From contig JAJJLU010000588.1 of NCBI GenBank assembly GCA_023807065.1, positions 1 through 29,067 of the forward strand: a stretch of DNA of 29,067 nucleotides. The letters are read 5' to 3'. Under the pieces are notes generated by a model. It made no database searches. It was given only the letters and a program-made list of their open reading frames with translations, and was not told the origin of the DNA. Source of the DNA: Isotricha intestinalis (lineage: Eukaryota > Ciliophora > Litostomatea > Vestibuliferida > Isotrichidae). Positions 1 to 8,539 of the stretch are shown here, in pieces. Every line of letters begins with the position of its first letter. Positions within the stretch are counted from its first letter, which is position 1. The translations under genes were made by a program, and so were the position numbers.

Positions 1-21
1 AATCCCCAATCCCCAATCCCC
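1..21. repeat. Telomeric repeat array, (AATCCCC)x3
   Basis: The window opens with three perfect head-to-tail copies of AATCCCC, followed by an A-run and then ordinary AT-rich sequence. C-rich strand reading inward from a 5' end is the orientation expected of a left telomere (G strand GGGGATT running outward). Known ciliate telomeres are C4A2 (Tetrahymena) and C4A4 (Oxytricha, Euplotes); a 7-nt C4A2T unit is a close variant. The array may be complete and short (21 bp), or simply be cut by the end of the assembly. Confidence 0.85.
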
Positions 22-179
22 AAAAAAACATGATAATGTTAATAAAATATATATTAATTTAAAAATAAACTATAATAAGTTTTATAGCTTTTTTTATATT
101 TGATCAGACATAAATGTTAAATTTTTTTAAAAATAATTTTTTCCTTTATATCAAAACAATAATGAATAAATTGTTATAT

Positions 180-1380
180 TTTCTTTTTATAGTAATTTGT
201 CATTTTCCTCAATTCAAGGATTTATTATTATATCAAAATCTTTAGAAGTCTTTAATTTAAATAGCAATAAAATTACTTTATATGAGATAAAAAATATTAA
301 TGTGTTTTTTTTAATCAAACATAGAAATTTTGAATGATGAGTTTTTTTTTTTTTAAAATTTCTAAACAATATAATATTAATAAGTAAATTTTTGAAACAA
401 TTATAGTTTGTCTTTTTAAAGAGAAAATAATATTTTTTATTCTTAATATATTTAATCGCAAATACTCTAATATAAATGAATGGAAAAAAAAATTTAAAGA
501 CCTTGATATAAAATAGGTAAAGAGCCTGACAAAATAATGAAAAATATAAAACAATAAGAATTAATGTAAAAAGAATTATAAAAAATCCAAATATATCAAA
601 TTTTATTATCAAAAAAACAACAGAACCATACCTTTCTATATATAATAAAGAAAAATATTAATTTAATTCAAACATTGAATACCTTTTATGTAGAAGATTG
701 TTTTCCATTAAATGATAATATATCATTTATTATTTCAAATTTCTATAAAGAAATTTGGAAAAAAGATAGAAATAATAAATTTATAAAAAGAAAAAAAATA
801 GAAATAAGAATTAATTCAAATCTTCTCTTTGATTCTAATTGTAATTTAATTATTTCTTAGGATAAAAATGAAGGATTTTCTGAAATTCAGTTTGGCAAAC
901 AAAAGATAAAATACCATAACAAATAAATTTAATAATTAAAACAAAATATTATCATTCATAATAATTATTTTTTATGAAAAATGAAAATATTTTTATTTGT
1001 TTATTATAATAATGTTTCATTTTATGATAAAATAAATTTTCAAAAAATAAAAGAATTAGAAATGAAAAAAAAATATTGGGATTTGAAGCCTTTTAAATTA
1101 GATGAAAATAGAATAATAATTATTGAGAAAATTATTAAACTCATGATGAAATTATTAAAATTATGAAAATTCCTGAATTGGAAATTATAAAGGAATTTGA
1201 AACTGAATTTCAATGTAAAGATATTCTAATTTATAAAAATTATTTATTATTTATTCTTCACTAATTTTAATATATAATAGTGATAATTATCAGTTATTTA
1301 AACAAAATGATTTACAAGGAATTGATTTTTTGACTCAATTAAGTAATGATTTTAATTTTTTGATAATTAAAAAACTATAA
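180..1380 (+). pseudogene. Probable degenerate subtelomeric gene, family unknown
   Basis: No intact gene is visible, but the plus strand has successive protein-like stretches in changing frames. About 200-335 reads as a mixed-composition stretch with a DXXXNSNKITLYEIK-like character; about 334-515 contains the segment NEWKKKFKDLDIK and is broken by TAA and TAG; 507-860 is open for 118 codons (an ATG lies at 537) and ends in TAG, after which the same frame continues as DKNEGFSEIQFGKQ before a TAA; 981-1130 and then 1130-1230 (shifted frame) contain KKKYWDLKPFKLDE and KIPELEIIKEFE; about 1280-1378 ends in a TAA. Composition resembles coding rather than intergenic DNA of the window. No GT-AG intron that I tested repairs the frames. 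I cannot name the family. Alternatives are several tiny unrelated ORFs, or a gene with unrecognised introns. A hydrophobic minus-strand frame at 214-612 (132 codons) overlaps it; I consider that less likely to be real. Confidence 0.3.
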
Positions 1381-1551
1381 CTTTTAAATTTAATTAAAAA
1401 ATAAAATTTAAAATATAAAAATAAAATATTAGAGAAAATAATATAATATATGGAATTTTAGGTTTTAAGTGAAAATAGTTTTTAAATATTAATTTAAAAT
1501 TTATTTAAATCCGTTGAATTTTTAATTATCACAATTCCTCTAAAAGAAAAA

Positions 1552-2292
1552 ATGTCAGATGATGAAGAAAGAAATAATGAGAGAAATTCTTTTAATAATC
1601 GAACAAATTTATCTCCAAATAAAAACCAAAAAATAATTAAACCTCAAAAAAGAAATAAATCAAATTACAAATTCCATAATAAAAAACCTTTAAACTCAAA
1701 AGAAACAATTCTAAATAATAATGAAGATGAATATATTGGATTAACATATAAAAATAAAATTCAAATCCCAAATAAAAATTTAACTATAATAAAAATATTA
1801 CCTTCAAATTACAATAATAATTATGATTTCAAAAAAAAATTTAAAACAGAAATATGTCATTTTTGGGAAATGAATGGTTATTGTAAATATGGAGATAACT
1901 GTGCTTTTGCTCATGGAGAATCAGAGTTAAAAAATAGGAAAATGAGTTTTAATTATAAAACAAAACCATGTAAACAATTTTTTGAAATGGGTTATTGTAC
2001 TTACGGAAGTAGATGTCAATTTAGTCATAAAAAAGATTCTTTTTTATCTTCTTTTTCATATTTAAAAAGTTTATCTGAATTAATATCAAATGAAAAAATT
2101 AATGAAGATATTTTATCAAGACCTAGATTAAATACTTTTGAAATTTTAGCTCATTCTAATATTAAGAAAACTAAAGAAAATAGAATTAAATTATATGAAG
2201 ATATTAAATGTGCAAAACATGAAATGAATTTTACTACTTCAAGTTTTATTTCTAATATTTCTAATTATAGAAACAGGTTAATTAGTGTTTAA
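1552..2292 (+). CDS. Tandem CCCH zinc-finger RNA-binding protein (TTP/TIS11 type)
   Basis: A 246-residue protein with two C-x8-C-x5-C-x3-H fingers: C102, C111, C117, H121 and C140, C149, C155, H159. Each is preceded by the family lead-in (FKTEIC and YKTKPC, compare YKTELC of tristetraprolin), with 18 residues between the fingers, which matches the TTP/TIS11/ZFP36 tandem zinc-finger domain. That family binds AU-rich elements in mRNA 3' UTRs and recruits decay factors in the cytoplasm; the fingers are seen, the mRNA-decay role is inferred. The N-terminal 100 residues are Asn/Lys-rich and start with an acidic MSDDEER; the C-terminal 85 residues have no recognised domain. The ATG at 1552 is preceded by AT-rich leader and is the first of its frame. 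In an almost 80% AT genome every 3' UTR is AU-rich, so target choice must rest on something finer. It is the first intact gene from the telomere. Confidence 0.85.
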   Translation: MSDDEERNNERNSFNNRTNLSPNKNQKIIKPQKRNKSNYKFHNKKPLNSKETILNNNEDEYIGLTYKNKIQIPNKNLTIIKILPSNYNNNYDFKKKFKTEICHFWEMNGYCKYGDNCAFAHGESELKNRKMSFNYKTKPCKQFFEMGYCTYGSRCQFSHKKDSFLSSFSYLKSLSELISNEKINEDILSRPRLNTFEILAHSNIKKTKENRIKLYEDIKCAKHEMNFTTSSFISNISNYRNRLISV

Positions 2293-2439
2293 ATTAAATT
2301 TTAATTTAAGTTGAAGTTTTTCTTAGATTATTATCTGTTATATAGATTATTGTTTATTTGGTATATTGTATATATATTTTTTTATTTTTTTAAATTAAAT
2401 AAATGAATTAAACATTAAAATATTATTGATTATAATTAA

Positions 2440-3190
2440 ATGATAGAAAAATCATCTTATAAAAGAATAAATTCTATAGATTGCATTAAAGATTTTTCAT
2501 ATTATTTAATTTCAGCACAGAATAATGAATCATTTCAAAATTATGAAGAGTATATTTTTTATTTAATATTATAACCATTATTACCTTAGAGCTTATAATA
2601 TGTATTATAAATGTAATAAAAAAAGTGAAAAAATTAAAAATTCTAAAAATATTCCTGATGATGATGAAATAAAAATTTTCCAGAATTCCTTAAGTAATAT
2701 AATAAATGATAAAATGAAAATTTTGAGTATTTTGAAAAATGTCAAAAAAGAGGGAAATGGAGAATCAAAAGAAAATCTACAAGCTAATTATATAGAGAAA
2801 TTAAGTCAAAATATTCAATCATTAGAAAAATTAAATAAAATGTGCAATAATGATATATTAAAGTTAGATCAATATTTAACATATCTTGACCCAAATTTAA
2901 GAGACAATAAATTCATTGAAGAATCAAGAATAATAAATGAAAGAAGTTTTATTATTCCTGAAAAATATTTAAGACATTTTGATCCTACTTTAGTTTCTGA
3001 AGATGAGGAAACAAATAAGTTAATCCCTGAAATTAAAAATAAATTAGAAGATATAAATAAAAAAATTATTAGGTTATTAAATTTATATAAAGAAGAAAAA
3101 AAATTGACTTCTTTGAAAAAAGAATTAGAAGAATTAGAAATGAAATATAATGCTTTAAATAAAAAATGGAATAATCTGAATAAAAAGTAA
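2440..3190 (+). CDS. Coiled-coil protein, two exons
   Basis: Function not recognised. The long second exon was extended by finding an upstream exon: ATG at 2440, exon 1 2440-2549, a 40-nt GT-AG intron at 2550-2589, and exon 2 2590-3190. The split codon becomes GAA and the frame runs on without a stop, giving 236 residues; without this exon the first ATG would be at 2600. The last ~55 residues (KEEKKLTSLKKELEELE) are a clear coiled coil and the middle is helical and charged. Two short similar segments occur about 45 residues apart, QYLTYLDPNL and KYLRHFDPTL, suggesting a small internal duplication. No membrane segment or signal peptide is seen. It lies 147 bp downstream of the CCCH gene in the same direction and converges on the cyclin gene. 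A scaffold or complex subunit is plausible but unproven. Confidence 0.65.
2550..2589 (+). other. Predicted 40-nt spliceosomal intron (phase 2)
   Basis: Begins GTATATTTTTTA and ends TTACCTTAG. It contains an in-frame stop, and its removal joins two open frames exactly. Its size and ends match the other two introns in the window. Confidence 0.7.
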
Positions 3191-3373
3191 ATTAAAAGTT
3201 TGTTGTTTATAAACTTAAACAATATAATTTTAAATGTTTATATATTATATTAAAATTACTTGAATTCTTAACACCTATTTTTACACTGGACAATAAAAAT
3301 CTTTTATTCTCCAAAAAAACTAAAAATGACATAGTATCTATTACTATATATCAAAGTACATTTATTAAACTCT

Positions 3374-4321
3374 TTAAAGAGTTTTAACTTTTCTAATTAA
3401 AAATAATAAATCATCATTTTCATTTTTTTGGTTATTATCACTTTTGTTTATTTCTTTTTTATTATATGATATACATTTAATTTCATTTCCTTTATTTTCA
3501 TTTGTCTTATTTTTTTTTCTGTAAAATATATTAAAAAAAATTTCATATCCTTTATTAATATATTCATCATGAGTATAATGTTCAAATTCTTGAAAAAATT
3601 CAATTCTAAAAGGATTAAGTCCAATTCTTTTTCTAATTAGTTGAATGATTCCAAAAGAAATTTGGAAAGGAGTTAAAGATAAAATAATATTATTTTCAAC
3701 CAACATATTTAAATATCCAATGGCTAAATGAAAAATAGAATATTTTTTAGAAAATTTGACAAAAATTTCTTTTTCATCTTTAAAATATATTAATCTATAA
3801 TTTAATAAATATTTTAATATATCATATGTTGTTGTAATATTAATATCATAATCAAGTAAATTAAGAATATAAAATTCATCAGTTAAATAATTTTCAGAAA
3901 AATATTTAGAATAAGCTTTTTGAATTAAATTTGATTTATAAGTATCTTCTTCAACAAATTTTGAAGCGAAAATTAAACAAAAAATTGCAAAAGATTGAAC
4001 AAATTGTGTTTTATCAATTTTTAAATATATTTTATCAAGTAAGGTTAAAGCCAAATGAAATGTTTTATCACAAAGACAAAATTGACGGGTTATTTCTTTT
4101 AAAAATTTAATTGTTTTTTTTCTTATCTTTAAATAATCATTTTGTTTATAAAATATATTTGAAAAATCTTGAATTTTAAGAAGCATATTGTTAAAGATTT
4201 CTAAAATTGTTTCGTTTTCTTTTTTTTGTATAAAAGAATTATTATTTGGGCACATAATTTTATATTTAGGAATCATTGAAATTAAATGATTATGATTACA
4301 AATTATACTTTTATCTCCCAT
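3374..4321 (-). CDS. Cyclin (cyclin N-terminal box protein)
   Basis: A 315-residue protein with a recognisable cyclin box at about residues 50-172: helices starting RKKTIKFLKEITRQF, then LALTLLDKIYLK, then the diagnostic core FAIFCLIFASKFVEE (compare LA..C..IASKFEE), followed by LTDEFYILNLLDYDI (compare E..IL..L.W.L). K121 in ASK and the glutamate at about 149 correspond to the conserved CDK-contacting Lys and Glu of cyclins. A second five-helix fold probably follows at 173-265; the last 50 residues are Asn/Lys-rich and disordered. Cyclins activate cyclin-dependent kinases in cell-cycle or transcription control; which class this belongs to cannot be told, since ciliates have many divergent cyclins. 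The gene ends in TAA, converges with the coiled-coil gene upstream and is divergent from the phosphatase gene with only 152 bp between starts. Confidence 0.8.
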   Translation of the reverse strand: MGDKSIICNHNHLISMIPKYKIMCPNNNSFIQKKENETILEIFNNMLLKIQDFSNIFYKQNDYLKIRKKTIKFLKEITRQFCLCDKTFHLALTLLDKIYLKIDKTQFVQSFAIFCLIFASKFVEEDTYKSNLIQKAYSKYFSENYLTDEFYILNLLDYDINITTTYDILKYLLNYRLIYFKDEKEIFVKFSKKYSIFHLAIGYLNMLVENNIILSLTPFQISFGIIQLIRKRIGLNPFRIEFFQEFEHYTHDEYINKGYEIFFNIFYRKKNKTNENKGNEIKCISYNKKEINKSDNNQKNENDDLLFLIRKVKTL

Positions 4322-4473
4322 TTATATTTTTCTTATTATTTCATTTTTAAACATTCAAATCTGCGAAAAAAATAATTTATTTTTCAATTTCTAAATATCA
4401 TTAAACTTATTTTTTAATAAAACCATAAAATAATTGAGTTTTTAAATGTGTTAATAAATTTAATTTTTAAATA
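4322..4473. promoter_or_regulatory. Short divergent intergenic region (bidirectional promoter)
   Basis: The 152 bp between the start codons of the cyclin and phosphatase genes must hold both 5' UTRs and both promoters. It is AT-rich with T-runs; I see no recognisable motif beyond that. Confidence 0.45.
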
Positions 4474-6480
4474 ATGAATACCATAATAACAAAACAAATA
4501 AAACCAACTTATCCAATTCAACCTCAAAAATCAATAATTCCATCAATGTCTAATATAAATCCATTATTTATATATAATTCAATGCAATATAATCATAAAA
4601 GAGGAAAAAGTACAGATCCTTTATTCCAATCTCAAAATATTTTAAATTCAAATTATAAAAATGAACTCGAATTAAATTCCTTAATAACCCAAAGTCAAAA
4701 TAATATAAACTTTTTAAATTATAATATAGAATCTTCTCAATCAAGAGATGCTTTTTCACTTTCTCCTTCAAAAACTTCAAATATAAAACCTTTATTACCT
4801 CCAAAACAGAAAAAATTTATAGATAAAAAAACATTATTATTAGATTTAGATGAAACTTTAGTTCATTCCGGTTTTAAACAATTTAATCCTAATATTCCAA
4901 GTGATTTAATAATGAATATTGAGTTAGAAAATCAAAAAAGAGAAATACATGTTTTAATAAGACCTGGAGTAAAAGAATTTTTAGAAAGAATTTCAAAAAG
5001 ATTTGAAATTGTAATTTTTACTGCTTCTTTATCAAAATATGCTTCTCCTTTAATAGATATATTAGATAATAATAATTTATGTTCTTATCGGTTATTTAGG
5101 GAACATTGTACTTTTATCAATGGAGCATTTATAAAAGATTTAAAGAGATTGGATAGAAATTTAAAAGATGTTATTTTATTAGATAATTCTCCAATTGCAT
5201 ATATGCTTCATCCTGAAAATGGTTTTCCCATTAAAACCTGGTATGATGATAAAAGTGATAGAGAATTATATAATTTAGCTCCTATTATTGAATTTTTGTC
5301 TTATGTTGATGATGTTAGAAAGTATATCCCTAAATTAGTTGAAAATAATCAAATTTCTCTTGGAAAAGCTATGAATATTATTAGTGAATATAATTTTAGA
5401 CTTAAAAAAGAAAAAGAATATGCTGATAATGAATTAAATAAAAGAGGAATTAATATTAAAATTGTTAATAATCATTATAATAATTGTACTTATTATAATA
5501 AAAATAATAAAAGAATTGATGAAGGAAAATTAAAAAAAAGAAATTTATATCAGGATAATGAAAGTACGAATACTAATAATTCTAATATAACTAATAATAG
5601 TAGTTCAAGTAGATATAATATAAAAAAAAATTTTAGCTATAAAGTTGGTTATAGAGAAATTAAAAGTGCTAAAATTTCAAATCATTCAACAATAACAAAA
5701 AATACAAATGATAATAGTAGAAATAATAGTAATAATAATAGTGGAAGAGTATCTATGAACAACATTAAAAATATTAAAGTTCAAAAAGTTCCTAAAAATA
5801 ATATTAATTATAATAATTTAAATAAAAAAAGTTCTAATAATAGTAATAATAAAAAGAAAAATACCCCAAAAAAAGAAAATAATAAAATAATAAATTCACA
5901 TTATTCAAATTATATATACAATTATAATACAAACCCAGAAACAAAAAGAAATAAAATTCCATTACCCAAAAAAAATTTTAACACTTCAAAAAAATCACCA
6001 TCTAAAAGTAAAATAGAACAATTAAAAATAAAAAAAACAAAACCTTTTCAATCAAATTCATCTTCCAAAAACAAAAGTATATATAGAAGACAATCATCAA
6101 CAGCAAATAATAAATCAAGTAGAATACATCAATATTATTCAAATAAAGTAAATTCAGTTAATAATTCTAAAAGGAATATAAACTTAAAAATAAGAAATAA
6201 TATTAATTCAGTATCTCATCAAAGAAATAAAAGTTATGAACCAGATTTAAAGAATAATAAACTAAAAAGTTCTTCTCATTCAAGATCAAAAAGCAGTGAT
6301 AAAATAACATTTTATACAAATAGTTCAAATAAAAAGAAAAATAATCATAAAAAAAACAAAAGTTTTAACATAAACAAAATAAAAAAATTTGAAGAAATAT
6401 CAAATTATTTACATCAACCTCATTCTTCTCGTCAATATAAAATTCCAAAAAATAATTATAATAACAATCCTTATTTATAA
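4474..6480 (+). CDS. CTD small phosphatase-like protein (NLI-interacting factor / FCP1-SCP family)
   Basis: A 668-residue HAD-superfamily phosphatase. The catalytic domain spans about residues 118-290. D124-L-D126-E-T sits in the signature DLDETLVHSGF, where the first Asp is the phosphoryl acceptor and the second the general acid. Further family blocks follow: LIRPGVKEFLERI, IVIFTASLSKYASP, LFREHCTF, KDLKRLDRNLKDVILLDNSP (the DN of motif IV) and NGFPIKTWYDDKSDREL. These match SCP1-type phosphatases, which dephosphorylate Ser/Thr such as those of the RNA polymerase II C-terminal domain; substrate here is inferred. The N-terminal 115 residues are Gln/Asn/Ser-rich. The last ~370 residues are an unusually long, basic Asn/Lys/Ser-rich tail with no BRCT domain, so it is SCP-like rather than true FCP1. 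The start at 4474 is the first ATG in the frame. Confidence 0.9.
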   Translation: MNTIITKQIKPTYPIQPQKSIIPSMSNINPLFIYNSMQYNHKRGKSTDPLFQSQNILNSNYKNELELNSLITQSQNNINFLNYNIESSQSRDAFSLSPSKTSNIKPLLPPKQKKFIDKKTLLLDLDETLVHSGFKQFNPNIPSDLIMNIELENQKREIHVLIRPGVKEFLERISKRFEIVIFTASLSKYASPLIDILDNNNLCSYRLFREHCTFINGAFIKDLKRLDRNLKDVILLDNSPIAYMLHPENGFPIKTWYDDKSDRELYNLAPIIEFLSYVDDVRKYIPKLVENNQISLGKAMNIISEYNFRLKKEKEYADNELNKRGINIKIVNNHYNNCTYYNKNNKRIDEGKLKKRNLYQDNESTNTNNSNITNNSSSSRYNIKKNFSYKVGYREIKSAKISNHSTITKNTNDNSRNNSNNNSGRVSMNNIKNIKVQKVPKNNINYNNLNKKSSNNSNNKKKNTPKKENNKIINSHYSNYIYNYNTNPETKRNKIPLPKKNFNTSKKSPSKSKIEQLKIKKTKPFQSNSSSKNKSIYRRQSSTANNKSSRIHQYYSNKVNSVNNSKRNINLKIRNNINSVSHQRNKSYEPDLKNNKLKSSSHSRSKSSDKITFYTNSSNKKKNNHKKNKSFNINKIKKFEEISNYLHQPHSSRQYKIPKNNYNNNPYL

Positions 6481-6577
6481 TTAAAAAATAATAAAAAAAA
6501 TATATCTTAAAAAAAAATTAATTTTTTGAATTTTTATTAATAAAACAAAATAAAAAAATAAATTATATTAAAAAAAA

Positions 6578-8190
6578 ATGAATATAATATCATCAAATCC
6601 AATGCCAAAGATTCCTCCTAGTGAATTAGGTTTTGTATGTACTCCAAATCTTCCACCTCATATAAATATATTATTTAGAGCAAGACCTCCTTTACAATAT
6701 ATGGAAATTCCTTATAAAGAAATAAGAAGAAAGTATACTGGAATATTTGATAATGGAAATTCAATTTTATCATATTTTGAAAAAAACTCTTCACCTCCAA
6801 AAAAAATTGACAAAGATCCAAAATATATTCAAAAATTAAAAGGTATTATTCAAAAAATCAAAAAGGATAGAATTGAAAATGAAAAATTAATTAAAGAATG
6901 TATATATATATTTTAGAAAAGAATAATATTTTATTAGGGCATCCAAAAAAAAATCCAAATGCAACGGATAATCCTTTCAAAACAATTTTTATATATAAAT
7001 TAGATAGAAATGTTAATGAAAATCAAATTAAAAATGAATTTAAAAAATATGGAGAAATAAATAAAATAAGATTAATTAGAGATTTAAATGGAAGAAGTAG
7101 AAGATATTGTTTTATTGAATTTAAACATTCAAAAACTTTGAAAAAATTACATAGAGGAAAATCAAAGCGTAAATTAGGAGATAAATATTATTATCTAGAT
7201 TTTGAAAAAGGAAGAAAAAATAATTATTGGTTACCTCAAAGATTAGGAGGAGGAAAAGGAGATTTTGAAAGAGATTATCCTAGAAAAATATATAGAGATA
7301 TTAAAATATTAAAAAAAATATATCCTGAATTAAAAGAACCTGATGAAGGAAGTATTTCAAGTATTTCTATTAGTAGTTCTAGCAGTGAACAAAATAGTAA
7401 TGATAATTATAATTTAAATTATAATTCTGAAAATCAAATTGATGTTGATGAATATTTGAGAATTAAAAGAGAAAGAAGTAAAAGTGAAAATAAACAAATA
7501 AATAAAAGTTTAAATGAAAATCAATATGATGAAAATGATATTTTTAAATTATATGAAATAGATTCAAATAGAAAAAATAATATTAATGTATATGAAGAAT
7601 ATAATGAAGAAAATAATTATAATGAAGACATTAATAAAAAAAAGAATAATATTGAAGAAATAACTGATAATTATAAATTGAAAAGTAGAAGTGAGAGTTT
7701 AAATAATGATAAATCATATGAAAAAATAAAAAAAAGAAATAGTCGAAGTAGAAGTAGAAAAAGAAGTATAAATACAAAATATAATAGAAGAAAAAAAAGT
7801 GAAAGTGATGAAAGAGAATATGAAAATAGTTTAAATATGATTAGAAAAAAAAGTGAAAGTTCGAAAAGAAGAAGAAGAATTAAAAGTCATATTATAAATG
7901 GAAATCAAAGTGAAGAAGAAAGTAAAGAAAAAAGTGAAGAAGAAAATAAAGAAGAAAATAAAGTAAAAAGTGAAGAAGAAAATAAAGAAAAAAGTGAAGA
8001 AGAAAGTGAAAATAGTTTAAATGCAATAAGAAAAAAAATTAGGCAATATAAAAGAGATAATAGTAGTGTAAGTACTATAAGAAAAAACAGTAGTGTTAAA
8101 AGTGATGATGATAGTGACAGTAAGGCAACTGTTATTTTAACAGCAGAAAACAGACGTAAATATGGACTTGGAGAAATTAATATAAAATAA
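6578..8190 (+). CDS. SNRNP70: U1 small nuclear ribonucleoprotein 70 kDa (U1-70K), two exons
   Basis: Exon 1 is 6578-6899, a 38-nt intron is at 6900-6937 and exon 2 is 6938-8190, giving 524 residues. The join creates WHPKKNPNATDNPFKTIFI, matching the U1-70K block [20 protein letters not shown] just before the RRM, which is strong support for the acceptor used. Exon 1 carries the N-terminal U1snRNP70 region (NLPPHINILFRARPPLQYM...) that contacts the snRNP core. The RRM spans about 121-195, with RNP2 IFIYKL at 124-129 and RNP1 RRYCFIEF at 162-169; it binds stem-loop 1 of U1 snRNA and is followed by the conserved basic block WLPQRLGGGKGD. The remaining 300 residues are Ser/Glu/Lys/Arg-rich with an RS-like SRSRSRKRS segment and a repetitive SEEENKEK tract. 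The protein acts in the nucleus in 5' splice-site recognition. It lies 97 bp downstream of the phosphatase gene, in the same direction. Confidence 0.93.
6900..6937 (+). other. Predicted 38-nt intron in U1-70K (phase 1) with a nested acceptor
   Basis: Begins GTATATATATATTTTAG and ends TTTTATTAG. Removal restores the conserved WHP...KTIFI junction. The AG at 6915-6916 would make a 17-nt intron instead, but it gives an immediate TAA. Retention also ends translation at 6916. Confidence 0.85.
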
Positions 8191-8539
8191 AATCTTGATT
8201 TTTTCTTTAAAAATTTTTATTAAATTTTTTATTTAAAATTTAAAATGTTTGATAATGATTGTTATAAAAAATGTTGGTTGACAAGTTCATATTTCATTAA
8301 ATTTTTTTGATTTGATTTATTTTTTTAAAACTTAATGTAATAAATAAAGAGAATAAAAGAAAAAATATAAATAATAAAATATTTAATTTGTTGAATGATA
8401 GAAAGAAGTTAAAAATTATAATTAATTAATTTTTTAATTTATCATAATAAATAACATAGAAAAAGTTTATTTATATTTTAAAGACACTTCTGTGTGATAA
8501 ATAAATTAATTAAACATCTAAATATAAACATTAATATTT
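8191..8539. other. Convergent intergenic region
   Basis: 349 bp between the 3' ends of U1-70K (+) and the ankyrin gene (-). AT-rich with T- and A-runs. A small ACAC-TTCT-GTGT hairpin can be drawn near 8485, but nothing identifies it as an RNA gene. No other feature is supported. Confidence 0.5.

Noticed and set aside
214..612. Minus-strand hydrophobic frame of 132 codons (and an overlapping 79-codon frame).
   Set aside because: Phe/Ile/Leu/Lys-only composition is what the antisense of AT-rich coding-like DNA gives; no membrane-protein family is recognisable. The plus strand looks more protein-like.
841..860. A 20-nt GT...AG segment that could be an intron in the subtelomeric relic.
   Set aside because: Removing it creates an immediate TGA stop, so it does not help the frame.
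6900..6916. 17-nt intron as the true U1-70K intron.
   Set aside because: Joining at 6917 makes TAA at once; the acceptor at 6937 restores the conserved WHP...KTIFI block. Kept only as a possible regulatory acceptor.
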